Below are positions 49,182-61,403 of a stretch of DNA of 64,000 nt, in pieces; position 1 is the stretch's first letter; each line of letters starts with the position of its first letter. A model generated the notes under the pieces. That model did no database searches, was not told the DNA's origin, and was given only the letters and a program-made list of their open reading frames with translations. The position numbers were made by a program, and so were the translations under genes. Source of the DNA: Terana coerulea. Its lineage: Eukaryota; Basidiomycota; Agaricomycetes; Polyporales; Phanerochaetaceae. Location: contig JAKOGH010000198.1 in NCBI GenBank assembly GCA_024811115.1, forward strand, positions 124,001 through 188,000, in the 5' to 3' direction.

Positions 49182-49791
49182 ATCACCAAAGAGAATCTAG
49201 CCTAGCACTGGACTGGATAACACGCTGGTGGTGGTCTTGAGCAGGCATCGAAATATTTTGGGAGCCTGAGATGAGTGGAATCTCGGAGCTCGGGTCAAGC
49301 AAGTCGAGCGCCCAGTGTTGTCAAGGTCAAATGACCGGTCAGTCAGAAATCAGTGACCTTTGATTGACCACCTTGACTGACCCGGTCGACCGACCGGTCA
49401 AGGTGGTCAGAGACCGCCCCACCTTCTAAACTTGGTAGTCGGATCAGTGAATGTGCGCCCTCTTTCCCACAGAGCCGGCGACGGGCGTACGGCCCTGCCC
49501 ACCCCACGCCATCAAGGAAATACTCTTTATGGCGAGATTTGTCATCGTCCCACGATTTTGATTGACTGGTCGGTCAAGTGGTTGGCTGACCTTTTGACTG
49601 TCTGACTTTGTGATTGACCGGTCACTGACCTGGTCAGTGACAACACTGCGAGCGCCGGGTTGGCGGCTCCGGAAGCCTTAACCCCAAGTTGATCTTGCAT
49701 TACGTAAGTCACACGCTAAGTGAGAGGTGTACGCGTCCACGCGAGTGAACTACACTTACGCTTACGCCTACCTTTCCTCTCTGTTTTCGTC
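49182..49791. other. Divergent promoter region containing a MITE
   Basis: About 600 bases between the F-box/LRR gene (-) and RPN1 (+). More than half of it is the 336-base MITE at 49313-49648, listed separately. The remaining 140 bases before 49792 are the likely RPN1 promoter and leader. Confidence 0.5.
49313..49648. mobile_element. hAT-like MITE (non-autonomous, 336 bases) upstream of RPN1
   Basis: The ends are perfect inverted copies, CAGTGTTGTCA on the left and TGACAACACTG on the right, extended by related sequence (AAGGTCAAATGACCGGTCAG against CACTGACCAGGTCAGTGACC). Identical 8-base direct repeats CGAGCGCC flank it at 49305-49312 and 49649-49656. A CAGTG start and an 8-base target duplication both point to the hAT superfamily. 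Inside, the palindrome GACCGGTC and its variants occur many times near both ends, like the subterminal repeats that hAT transposases bind. No transposase is encoded. Confidence 0.88.
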
Positions 49792-52700
49792 ATGTCTGAA
49801 AACACAATTGCGCTACAAGTTCCCTCAGAGGACCCCAAGAAGAAAGCTGACAAGCCAGAAGAGGATGGCAAGGCCAAGCCAAACGGCAAGGAGAAGGAGG
49901 GAGAGGACCTTGTAAGTACTTTCGTACTCGCGGTGTGGATCTACGCTCATTTGACGTAGTCAGAAGAAGATCAGCAACTTAAGAATGAACTTGAGATGCT
50001 CGTTGAAAGGCTGAAGGTACGCTCGTACTTGCTATCACAAGTTATGTTAACTGAATAGAACGACACCATTCCAGGAGTCCAACACAGAGCTGTACCGCCC
50101 AGCCCTGGAGACACTGCGGACGCTCATCAGAACGTCTACCTCATCTATGACCTCCGTGCCGAAGCCTCTCAAGTTTCTGCACCCTCACTATCCGGAACTT
50201 CAAACTCTGTTCGAGACATGGACAGCATCCGAGAACAAGGTGAGCTATGAGCTTGTGCTATCATCCACGCACAAGTAAGCTCATTTGTTACAGAGTTTAT
50301 TTGCAGATATTCTCTCCGTGCTCGCTATGACATATTCGGACACACAACCCCGTGGCACCTTGCGCTACCGTCTCATCTCACAGTCCCTCCTACCAGCCTC
50401 AAGCAGTATCTCGGACCCTGGGCTTTGGGGACACGAATATGTACGGCACTTGGCCGCCGAACTTGGCGAAGAGTACCGCGTGCGGGAGATTGGCGAGGAA
50501 GAGGAAGTGCTCCCAGAACCAGAGAAGCCCAAGGAAGACGAGGCGAAGGACGGTGAGGCTAAGCCCACGGAGGAGAAGAAGCCAGAGCCGAAGAAGGTCG
50601 AGCCTGTAGGCACCATTGAGGAACTGCGCGCTCTTGCGGTCGACTGCTCCAGATTCCTCTTGCACCACAACGCCGAGCCTGACGCTGTCGACCTACTCGA
50701 AGAGCTCGAGATGATTGACCAAATCGTTAGCCTTGTGGATGAGAACACTTTCCCTCGTGTCTGCCAGTATATGATTGCGTGCGTACCGTTGCTTCCTATC
50801 CCAGACGATGTCGATTTCCTCCGAACAACACACGCGATTTACAAGAAGCATCTCAAGCTTCCTGAAGCCCTCTCCATCGCGCTCAGGCTTAATGACAGGG
50901 ACCTCATTAAGCAGGACTTTGAAGCTCCCGGAAATCCAGCAATGAAGAGACAGCTGGCATTCCTCCTAGCAAGAGCGCAGGTGCCGAAGGAGTGGGTGTA
51001 CCCGGACGAGGCTGAGGAGATCCCGGAGGACCTGTTGGACTGCTTGAGCAACACGAAGCTAAGCCAGCATTTCCGCGAGTTTGGGAAGGAGCTTGGGGTG
51101 GCGGAGGCAAAGAGTCTGGAGGATGTTTACAAGTCGCACTTGGAAAACACAAGTAAGTATCCTGCAAACCTGCATGGATTACACACTAACCGTATCACAG
51201 AGACAACGACTGCGAATGTCGATTCTGCACGAGGTAACCTCGCGAGCACCTTTGTCAATGCATTTGTGAACGCAGGTTTTGGTAACGACAAGCTGATGGT
51301 CGAGGCCGAGGAGGGTAATAGCTGGATATACAAGAACAAGGATCACGGTGAGTCCCTTACAGCCGCGATATGTCTTTATTAACGCATATGTCTCAGGTAT
51401 GATGAGTGCCGCAGCGAGTTTGGGTCTCAGCTTGCTTTGGGACACTGATGTGGGTCTCAGTCATGTCGATAAGTATACCTACTCTGCCGAAGAGCACATC
51501 AAGGTGAGGTCTCTCATACCAACAGGCTTTCAAGAGGCTAACTGTCTCCAGGCAGGCGCCCTTCTTGCAACAGGTATCCTAAACACCGGTGTCCGAACAG
51601 AGGCGGACGCAGCCATGGCCTTGCTCGCAGAGTACGTCGACAACAAGTCCGTCTCACTGAAGACCTCCGCGATTGTCGGCCTCGGTCTCGCGTACGCTGG
51701 TTCGTCACGAGAAGACCTCCGAGACCTCCTGCTTCCTCAAGTTGGTGACGAGGACGTGTCTATGGAGATCGCCAGCTTGGCTGCGCTTGCGCTCGGGTTC
51801 GTATTCGTCGGGAGCGGCGAGGGCGAGATCAGCAGCACAATCCTGCAAACATTGATGGAGCGGGACGCGAAACAGTTGGACGAGAAGTGGGCACGATACA
51901 TGGCCCTTGGTCTTGCTTTGTTGTATGTCGGGCATCAAGACGCCACGGACGCGATCATCTCTGCGCTACAAGCGATCGAGCACGAGCCGATTTCTAACCA
52001 GGCGCAGGTCCTCGTCGACATGTGCGCGTATGCTGGGACTGGCAACGTTCTTAAAGTGCAGCAGTTCCTTCATCTCTGCGACGAACACTACAATGCGGCG
52101 AAGGACGAGGAGAAGGAGAAGGAAGAGCAGAAGGAAGGCGAGGAGCCAGCGAAGGAGGAGGAAAAGCCGGCCAAAGACGACACATTCCAGGGTTTGGCGG
52201 TCATCGGCATCTCCATGGTTGCAATGGGTGAGGAAATTGGCGCAGAGATGACGTTGAGGCAGTTCAATCATTTGGTAAGAGTTTCTCAGTGGCTTCTAAG
52301 CGAAGTTATCCCCTCATCTCCAACGTACAGATGCAATATGGCTCACCGGTCATCCGGAAAGCCGTCCCACTCGCTATCGGTCTCGTCAGTGCCTCAAATC
52401 CACAACTTCCTATTCTCGATACTCTTTCCAAGTACAGTCACGACAACGACTTACAAGTTGCGCTAAATGCGATATTTGCCATGGGCCTCGTCGGCGCCGG
52501 CACCAACAACGCCCGGCTAGCACAGATGCTCCGGCAGCTCGCTGGCTACTACTACAAGGAGCCGGACTGCTTGTTCATCGTCCGGATAGCACAAGGTCTG
52601 GCTAGCATGGGCAAAGGCACGATTACGATCAACCCCTTCTTCAATGACCGCCAGATTCTCAGCAGGACGGCGCTTGCTGGCTTGTTGGCAACCTTGCTGG

Positions 52701-53163
52701 CATTCACCGACGCGAAAGGATGTGAGTACCCATACATGTCGATCCCTAACAGTTGGCTAATGATGCGATGGGCCGTCAGTTGTGCTTGAAAAATACCACT
52801 GGATGCTGTACTTCTTGGCGCCAGCGATGTACCCACGATTGTTGATGACGCTGAACGAGGAGCTCGAGAGCATCGCTGTCACCGTCCGGGTCGGCCAGGT
52901 AAATACCCTTCATATTCTTAATACTCTTAATCAGAGCGCATGTACTCATCGTCTACGCGCAGGCTGTCGACGTCGTTGGACAGGCGGGCAAGCCAAGAAC
53001 TATCTCTGGCTTCCAAACACATTCGACACCCGTTCGGCTCGGCACGACCGAGCGCGCGGAACTTGCGACGGAGGAGTTCATTCCGTACTCGAATGTGCTC
53101 GAGAACTTCGTCATTCTGCGGAAGAATCCAGGGTATGAGAAGGAGGACAAAATGGAAATATAG
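49792..53163 (+). CDS. RPN1: 26S proteasome regulatory subunit RPN1
   Basis: RPN1 is the largest base subunit of the 19S particle; it docks ubiquitin receptors and Ubp6 and contacts the ATPase ring. The product, about 920 residues, starts [20 protein letters not shown] and has the charged N-terminal region, then [36 protein letters not shown] and [20 protein letters not shown]. The proteasome/cyclosome repeats follow, for example [53 protein letters not shown] and [20 protein letters not shown]. The C terminus is [21 protein letters not shown] Lys/Glu-rich insert (near 52090-52180) separates repeat blocks, as is usual. About nine short introns all splice in frame, and I find no frame break. 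One MITE lies about 145 bases before the start. Very sure. Confidence 0.95.
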
Positions 53164-53278
53164 AGTACAGTAATGCATAAGTCGTGTGTAGTTTTACATG
53201 GTTCCTTGATACATTTTCTTTGCTCTCTCAGCTTGACAACGTCCATGACTGTTAGCTGATCTAGTATTTAATATATGT

Positions 53279-56200
53279 CTAAGTCGCGAATTCTTGAATC
53301 ACGCTAGTAGGCTCCCTGTACTCAGCAATAGGGGTAAATGGGACGTCATGGAGGCTGCATATCCACGTCTTATCAGTCTGGATATTGCGCGGTTCATAGT
53401 GGGATGGTACGCACCCGAACGCGCCGGGACCTCCACACGCTAGGCCTTCCGGTGTCTTCGTCCACTTGGGATTGCCAGCCAATGCAATAACTGTCACCCG
53501 AAGGCCGTATCTGTACCACAAATATGAAACTGTAGCGGTGCCAGAACTGAACAACCCACAACGTACCGATATTCGTGCGTGCCAATGGACGATCCGGACT
53601 GCGAGTCTAGCACTGTGATTAAGTCCGGAACCGTGACAATGGTCTAGACGATATCAATATACGGGCATTCGGAACAGTCAACTTAGGGTAATCACCTCGT
53701 CCGGACGTCCGGGAGACTCCTTTATAACGTAGAGATTCTCGTTCTGGAATGGGATGCGCATGCGGTCGTCAGGCCCCCACGAGCGGAGCCGAGAATCAAC
53801 CACACGAGTGTCCTCCTCTTCGTCAGCTTGGAGGGGGACGATGGTCACGGAACCCCACGTGAATCCTTTCCTGACTTCCTGTAGCCATAATGAACATGCA
53901 GACCACCTCGTGAGTGAAAGAGACCGACCCGGTTCACGTTGATGATCTTCCCTATGAATAAGCATGCACCATTCTGGAGCTCCAAAATGGCGGATGGGAT
54001 ACGACTGACTTCGTTGGTTTTCCTGCATACGGCAATCGCTCGGCCAATTCTCCAAGCCTGTGACACGCTTCGAACTATGCCTAATCATGGGTCTACATTA
54101 GCCTGCGTCGAGAGAGACTGCCACAATGAAAGGTGATGCAAACCATATTCTTGGCACGTTTTGCGTGTTACCGGAGCCATACTGACGCCGCTCCGGGAAC
54201 CCATTTCGGTGGTGACAGTACGCAGAATCGTCTCGACGGCATTACGATTGCTCGCGGAAGGCAGAATCTGGGTGAAATGTTATTTCTTATCAGTTTTTGT
54301 TAGAGACGGTGTACGTACCACGGTGTTGCCAATTCCATCGGAGATGGCGCAAGGCCAAAGACCACCCTCAATGTTATAAGCCCCGGGCAGGCTTTACGCA
54401 CGTCAACTTCACCATATCATAACGCACTTGGGATGAGGCTGCTCGTACCTCTGGTACATCTGCAAGGTCTACAATGAGACACACTCTCTGAGCGCAACGA
54501 GACAGCACATACATTCGGATATGCTCGACCCATGAGATCGGCGTCCAAGACAGGCTTTCCCATTTCTGCTGCGATGATCATGGGCTGAATACCGTTGCCA
54601 CCGCCAATTTCATCTGAGATTGCACCATCGAAGTCGGCCAGACCCATGTATTTCATGAGCGCTCGAGCTGACGCAGGAATCTCGCCTCCGCCCTGAAGGC
54701 GTTCGTTCTAATGTCATGTCATGTCTCAGCGAGTAAAATGCGAAGTAGTCGTATTATAAACGTACGGAGACGCTTGGTGAGCCCTGCGAGTAACATAAGC
54801 TACAATTCTGCCGCGGGACGAAAACGGATGCCTACCATAAACATGCATCTCATGAAGATAGCTCCCTCCGGAACATCCTCCGGATCGACAACCTAAATGC
54901 AGCTTTAGTGAGCGAGCTATCTCTCCAAGTGCAGATCAATGGTTACCGTAATAGAATGTCCCTCACGAAGCATCTGTCGAGCAACTAGGAAAGGTGGATA
55001 TGGGGATCCGCCTCCTCCAGTGCCCAAGACGCCACATCCATCGGCAATCCATTCTACAGCGAGCGTTAGCGCACAACGAAAACACCACTCAGCTGTCGAA
55101 ACAAACCAAGATCCAACTCTGAGAGCAGCCATCCTCTACCTGGAGTGATGTTCGGCACGTAGGTTTGGATATCCAGCGGTTGGTCGCTCTCGAGGTCGTC
55201 CTTGCTAGCGAGAGCTACCTTGTCCAGTTCTTCTGCGTCGGATATCTCTAAACCAGAGGAGTCAAGCTCGTCGGCATCTGCTCGCGGGTTGCCAGTGGAG
55301 AGCTCGCCCGCCGCTTTCACAATGATTCTCGTAGCTTGGTTGGTCACATACTGATCGCAGCGTGTGAGTTCAGAGTAGACATTGTACAAGTGACGACCTC
55401 ACTTGCACAGGGAGATTGGTGACTTCAACAATCTTCACCGTCTCTGATGGACAGAAGCAGCAATTGGTACAGCCATAAGCGAGCCGACAATTGGGAAATC
55501 TTACCCGGACTAGCACCAGACTTGATAGCACCATCGATCGCCTGCGCTTTGATTTTTTCTATGACATCGTCAATGTTCCTGCCTTGCAAGATTTCTATGG
55601 TGTCTATCTCGCCGGCGACTGGTATTCTTTATCAAAGATTGGGCAGTGCAAAACCATATTCAGCTGCCCACCTTTTGCCATAGCTGCACCAACGGCATTC
55701 GCGACGCTGAAGAATGGAGGCCGGATAATTTCTCCTACACCTTCTAGCTTTTCAGGTGCAATGATACTTCCTCCGCCTACGAGGAGGACCGTGACGTTTT
55801 CGGGAGAAGTCTTCATCCTGCAGAGTACGGCATCATAGATAAATATAGAAAACATGAAATGAACCGTACTTGTCAATGATGCGCTCCAGCAGCTTCTTTA
55901 TCACGCCCTCCGCCTTCTTGACAACGCTGCTTGTTACATTGCCGACCTTCGTGCGGTCTCCTACATCCGCCTTCATGCTGGCTACAACAACATCGGTGGC
56001 CGTCAAAACATCACCACCAAACACCTTCGCATCGCGTGTCAAGTTGTGACCAACCGAGTCTGGGCCGACGGTTACTGCTTCCTCTTTGGCTCCGCTCTGG
56101 GGTTGAGCCACTTTAACTCGGGACCCTCCTCCCAGACCGATGGACTGCACATCCGCCATCGAGAAATTCGTTCGGACGCCTCCGATCTCGATGAACGCCG

Positions 56201-57380
56201 CCGCCTGCCTTGGGAACCCGGACGGGAGTAACACACCAACATCGGTCGTCGTACCGCCGATGTCAACCACAATGGTGCTCTTACCCTGCACCTCGCCGCC
56301 CTGCTTCGGCTCGTCCAAGCGCGCGAGGAACGCCGCGCCGCGCATCGAGTTCGTTGGGCCCGACGCGAAGGTTCGGATGGGCAGCCGGGCGGCTTGCGCG
56401 GCGGAGGTGAGCGTGCCGTCGTTTTGCGTGAGGTAGAGCGGGCAGGTGAGCGCCAGGGCGCGGATGGCGCGCTGGAAGTGAAGTATTGTGCGCCTGGCAA
56501 AGGTGAGGATCGAGGCGTTGAGGATAGAAGCATTCTCGCGTTCGAGGAGGCCGACTTGGGCAACTAGAGTGGTGACTTCTGGTTAACAGGGTTGCGACCA
56601 GGTGAGATACGCCATACTTGCCTTCGCGAGAGCAAACAACGTTGACACCTTTGCCTAATTCGCGCTCGATGATCTGCTTCGCTGCCGCTTCTTGCATGCC
56701 ATCATTATCAAGGGGAGAGAATACTCCTGAGAGGACGACCTTCGCGTAGGTGCGTTAGATTGAAGTCATCGTTGTGCATTATACACGGAGTGACTCACAT
56801 TCCTCAGTCCCTTTGTCTCTGATTATTTTGCACTGCTCGATGATCTGTTCCTCCTTCATGGGTACGATCACATTTCCATCAACTGCTCAACCGTTAGTAT
56901 ACGAGCATGTGATATGTGTCGGCAGCTGACTTACTTTCCAGTCCCCCATCAACATACCCAACATGTCCACGGACAATAGCTTTCAATTCATCGGGAAAAT
57001 CAATGAACGGCGGGCACTGTCGTGTATACGGGCCACAGATCCGTATCACAGCTACCTTCTGCAACCTGCGTACATCTCTCTCCAGTACCGCGTTGATGAA
57101 CGCTGTCGTCCCGATGCTCACGCACGTTACGTCTGGCGGTGATACGTTAGCGGACGTCAACAATGAGCGAATCGCCAGCTCGATGCCGGAGGAAATATCT
57201 GGTGTAGTGGGAGCTTTGAAGTGCGCAAGTACTCCGCGTGAAGGCGAGGAAATGTCCTTTACCGATATGAGTACACCATCGGTGTTAGTACCTGGAACGA
57301 GAGACTACATCAGCGAACGAAGGATATAACGCATAAGTACCGGAATACTTGCCACCGACGTCGACACCGATACGAAGCAT
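53279..57380 (-). CDS. Hydantoinase/oxoprolinase fused to a DUF917 (S-methyl-thiohydantoin desulfurase-like) domain
   Basis: One long gene of many short exons encodes two modules. The first is a HyuA-type ATP-dependent hydantoinase or oxoprolinase: MLRIGVDVGGTNTDGVLI, CVSIGTTAFINAVLERDV, then IVVDIGGTTTDVGVLLPSGF, GIGGGSR-like SIGLGGGSRVKVAQP and LLVGGGSIIAPEKLEG. The second is DUF917: DGCGVLGTGGGGSPYPPFL and ARQMLREG, then FDGAISDEIGGGNGIQPMI, AEMGKPVLDADLMGRAYP, and an end with ECR-like WGPDDRMRIPFQNENLY. The gene probably opens or desulfurises cyclic ureides or thiohydantoins; substrate is not proven. The start at 57380 is chosen because MLRIGVDVGGTNTD begins the fold exactly; an upstream ATG at 57511 with one more intron is possible. 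The first intron has a GC donor (GGTG/GCAAGT). The stop is 53279-53281, convergent with RPN1. Exon borders in the middle are approximate. Confidence 0.85.
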
Positions 57381-57730
57381 GACAGACTTGAGCACCTGTC
57401 TGTAATGCGGGGCTGGGAGGCGGTGTGAGTAGACAGCGATAGACCTTTTGCAGGGGCAAGCTGCACTTGCTTATCTGCATCTGGGAAACCACACGCTCTG
57501 ATGTACGTCATTCAACATCGTCCTGAGAGAATGATGAATACTAGGTTTTATATTCGCAGGGTCAAATAGAACGGGAGTACAACATAAGATTGCTACATGC
57601 GTAGAATCGTCAGCCGCATCTATACCGGAGAACGCTGTTAACTCACCTCACTAGACCCATGAGGGATAGTCTAGTCCATGCAGGGTAAGTTGACCAATGT
57701 ACCGCACGTTTGTAGATCAATGAGCCCTGC

Positions 57731-58568
57731 TCAACAAACGCCGCAATCTCCAATCCAGACAGGCAAGGTGCTCTTCCCGTCGACCCCTCCTCCGACCTCA
57801 TCTAGTCTATCCAGCACCTCCAGTCCATCCTCAACTTCTCCAAACACAACATATTTGCCATTCATCTTATCCAGCTTCGCTTCATCGTTCGTGAGAACTA
57901 CGAAGAATTGGGAGGAATTTGTGTTTTTGCCTGAGTTAGCCATAGCAAGAGAGCCCCGTTTGGTCTTGCGCTTAAGACCTTCCTTGTCGTCGTTGAATTT
58001 GCCACCGTATATTGACTGCACTCGTCTTGTAAAGAAGCTCGAACGAGGCCTTGGGAGTAACACGTACCTCTCCGCCGCTGCCGTCTGCTCTCGTAACGTC
58101 TCCGCCCTGCGCAACAAAACCTTTCACGATTCTGTGTATTGGGCATCCCGCGTAATGCAACTTCTTATTCGGTGCGTTCTTGCATACTCCTTTCTCGCCA
58201 GTACAGAGAGCAAGAAAGTTGGCTCGTGTCTTTGCCAGACCCTGAGCATCGTCGAGCTTGAATACCAGCCTACCCGCACAGAGCGGTGGAGGTGGTGTGA
58301 AGCGCGTCTCCAAAGAACTCTGCAAAGGCCAGATTCAGGCCCGAGATGTCGTCAAGTATAGCCCAGAGAGAGGTATAAGGCGATGTACATCAAGTTCGCT
58401 GAGGATCTGTCGTTGCTCTTCCGAGAGCTCGGAGAGAGACGAGGGTAACCCGTAGATGGTGTAGTTTTTTGCGAGTAGTGTCTCTGTGGCCGTATACGCA
58501 GACTCTTCTTGCTCAAAACCAGTTTTGTCGCCAATGTAGATGTCAAGCCATGCCTTTGAGGGGGACAT
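57731..58568 (-). CDS. Cyclophilin-type peptidyl-prolyl isomerase with an N-terminal extension
   Basis: Cyclophilins catalyse cis-trans isomerisation of X-Pro bonds. The cyclophilin domain shows LALCTGEKG, LHYAGCPIHRIVKGFVAQGG and DVTRADGSGGE, then SIYGGKFNDD, RGSLAMANSGKNTNSSQFF and FGEVEDGLEVLDRLDEVGGG. The active-site arginine is in HRIVKGF and the F-x-x-Q-G-G-D segment is present. The usual F-F-I/V-T active-site stretch reads SSQFFVVLT, with Val. The conserved Trp that binds cyclosporin in human CypA is not evident in this part. Before the domain there are about 75 residues beginning MSPSKAWLDIYIGDKTGFEQ and a Pro-rich linker (RFTPPPPLC). Two introns are in phase; about 225 residues. Identity firm, and the frame is clean. 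Confidence 0.92.
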
Positions 58569-60244
58569 GACTAAATGGACAGTGTCCTAAGGTAGCCCGA
58601 TGTAGAGTCTGGGAGAGTTGAATACAAAAACGCAGCTTGTTCACAGCACTGGAGAAAGCGACTGTTTTACGTAAGCAGACTAGTTCACACTTCCGATACT
58701 TACACAGTTACACTTACATTGTTACATGAGTACAGCCGACTTCTTATTCCGCTTCAATTGCAACTCACATTCGGCGGGAACGTCTGGAGAGGAGACTAAC
58801 CATGGCTTAAACTAGACCATAATCGTTACCTCGCAAATCCTTGCAAACTGGTGCCCTCAGCCAGCGCAACGCAAGACTGTGAGTTTTTTTAAACAGGCAA
58901 TCGATACTTGCTGAGGCGATGCTTCTCTCCACAGACAATACCTAAATCTTGCCCTGAATTTCTCGAAAATCATCAGAATGACTGGACCAATTCCGAGCAC
59001 CCGCAGGGCGATGGTTCGGAGTACTATGACTGGCCCCACGTTTATAATTGAACCACCTTTTATAATTTTGCTTTCCTGCGCTCCCTTGCAACTCGTTGGT
59101 GCCCAGAATTTTTCTTCAGATCCTTGGGGGATGATCCTAAGCGGCTGTGAAGTTGGTTTGTGCAATTTCGTGAACGGGAGGGATAGGAATTTTGGTAAAG
59201 CTCGAATGACGGCCGTTTGCAAGAACCAGCCCATTTTGGCGCTAATCATCCTATCGACCAATCCGCATGCAGGATCATCGCTGAATTGGGGAATTCTGTG
59301 ATGCCGCCCATAATTTTGAAAGGTGGGTTCTCTCGAAAGAGCCTCTCCCATTCGCCCTACACTCATCTTAAAAATACAGAGAAAATACAGGTACGTGCGC
59401 AAGGCAGTATTGTATTGGTATACCAGGATTTATGAGGAAAATCGTAGTAACGCGGGAGCAGCCCCTTAAAGAGTAGGAATCCTTATAAACGTGGGGCCAG
59501 TCATAGTATACCCTCGATTGTTCGAGCCCGATCGGCGCCCTAAAGCAGTCGTGACAAGAACCGCCCTATTCAGGTAAGGCGGTGATGGCGCATCAAGCCC
59601 TCAGCAACCCCTAGCGTAAGGGTTAGTTGCTCGGCATCCCTGCGGCTGTTCTATGGTGTTCCGAGCAAGGCGCGCTGGTGCGCAGGGCGGGAGTGGGGCG
59701 CTAAAATGTAAAACACTCAGTTCATGTGCTCTCCCGCGTATAGGCTAGCAGTAGCCTGTGTAAAATAATACATACATACCTGTCAAACTGTAATAAGTTA
59801 TAAGTACACGAGGATGTCTACTTTATTTGCATTGCGTGCGCATGCAGGGTATATACCCAATATAGAAGGTGGCGGCCATAGCTAAAGGAGAGGAAGCACT
59901 TACCAAGATTTGTTTCTGTATGTGAGGCCGCAGAAATATAGCTTTAGTGCGGTAAGAATATTTGAAGATATTATTCCCATTTTTAATTTTCTGTACAGGC
60001 TTGTGCTCCAATGTGGCTTACATACAAAGAGCCCCGACAAGCCTCTGTAAAGGGCAATGTCGGGGCGCCATCAAACCGACGCTTATGGATCAGAGGCGGA
60101 GCACGAAAACTGGCCTCACTGTGACACTCACTCCTTTGCCGTCCGTTGGCGTGCTCAACATGAAGGCGTGACGATGCTGCGACATCGTCACATCAGCCAG
60201 ATGCGCGCCAATCGGGCTCAAACAATCGAGCGGTCACTCGATGG
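58569..60244. other. Gene-free region
   Basis: About 1.7 kb with no supported gene. A minus-strand frame of 181 codons (58857-59402) has no recognisable domain. A hairpin of about 8 paired bases lies near 59600-59635 (AGCAACCC ... GGGTTAGTTGCT). I looked for a tRNA because a TTCGAGCCC stretch occurs near 59518, but no cloverleaf forms. Confidence 0.4.
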
Positions 60245-60378
60245 TAGTCTCGTTCCCATTCCGTGTCTAAGGCATCAAGGCGGGGCCTGCCGTGCGGAGA
60301 TCGAATAATCGATGCACGGTGATGCGTTAGAACGTCTGGTGACTTCCGATCATCCAGGTGTAGATCGCTCGCACGTGA
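60245..60378 (+). repeat. Inverted repeat A, left arm (134 bases)
   Basis: This arm is repeated in reverse orientation at 61100-61243 with good identity. Shared stretches include TCGTTCCCAT, GGGGCCTGCCGTGCGGAGATC and TTCCGATCATCCAGGTGTAG, then ATCGCTCGCACGTGA. A few short insertions (such as TATGACATTGGCCCTA in the right arm) separate them. The arms lie 721 bases apart. Confidence 0.85.
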
Positions 60379-61099
60379 CGCCTCTCGGGCTTGCGCTGCA
60401 CGTCGACGACCTCCTTCGCTTTGTCCTTGCTCACTCCGCCGGGTCCGCCCTTCGCCCCATCCTTCACTCTTTACCCCTGTCCTTCCCTCAGCTCTTCGGC
60501 TTCCTCTTTATCACTCCTGCATTTGCCTTGCGCGCACCCCGGCCGATAACTTCGCTCAAGCCGGCCAACAAAGCTAGAAACAGCTTGCCGAATAGGGGTT
60601 GTCGTGGGGCTGTTTTTGGACAGGTGGCGAGTGCCTGAGGACTGTGGGCGTTGCAGAAGGTGGAAGACTATCTGATGGTGTTACTGTGTACCTGTATGTG
60701 GTATGTGGTTTAGTTCTGACTCTATTGACGCTACTGCTCTTAGACACTTGGCGTACACTTGGCCTCATTGTGGGCGAGCTCGTGCGGTTTCCACCTTTTC
60801 AAACAGCAAGTCGCTTGTATAAGTGCTTCCTCAGTCTAGGAGAATATTCTACTACTTTCAATCGTTATTCTGAGAGGCTTCTTGTATGCTGGTGTGCTCT
60901 ATCCCTTAGTCTGGTCCCTTCAGCTTCTGGCACACCTCTAGTTGTCTCAATTTGTAGAGTCCTTGATGATACATGTATCCTTGTGATATTACACTATAAG
61001 AAACAAAAATGTTGCAGTGGAAACTACGGGCATATATGCACTGCAGTGAGACTAGAGGCTTGAGACGCGAGAGCAGCAGCTTAGAGTGCTCGCGCGCGA
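60379..61099. other. Spacer of inverted repeat A
   Basis: 721 bases between the arms. A plus frame begins MHGDALERLVTSDHPGVDRS in the left arm itself and runs to 60638, with a compositional bias but no known domain. No transposase motif is visible. Confidence 0.35.
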
Positions 61100-61243
61100 T
61101 CACGTGCGAGCGATCTACACCTGGATGATCGGAAGTGACCAGACGTTCTATGACATTACCGTGCATCGACTTTTCGATCTCCGCACGGCAGGCCCCGTAG
61201 GGCCAATGTCATAGACTCATAGATACGGATGGGAACGAGACTA
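61100..61243 (-). repeat. Inverted repeat A, right arm (144 bases)
   Basis: Reverse-complement partner of 60245-60378. It ends just 42 bases before inverted repeat B starts, so the two large inverted repeats sit almost end to end. Confidence 0.85.
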
Positions 61244-61285
61244 ACTCGATGGTTCGGCACCGTTATGCGCTGTGAGGGAGTTGCC

Positions 61286-61403
61286 CAGTCTCCTTCCCAG
61301 CACGCCCCTTTGAGTAGAGGATGGCCGTGAGAAGTCTCTGGCCCATTCGGGCCTCTCTCGCCGCTCCTCTACTCTGTAGGGAGGCTGGCGCCATATATGA
61401 GCG
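61286..61403 (+). repeat. Inverted repeat B, left arm (118 bases)
   Basis: Matches the reverse complement of 61837-61955 through CAGTCTCCTTCCCAGCACG, CCCTTTGAGTAGAGGATGG, TTCTCTCGCCGCTCCTCTAC, GTAGGGAGGCTGGCGCCATA, with a few mismatches. No 8-base or other obvious target duplication is visible at the outer ends. Confidence 0.85.

Noticed and set aside
59490..59570. Possible tRNA because of a TTCGAGCCC stretch
   Set aside because: No acceptor stem, anticodon stem or D-arm can be paired around it.
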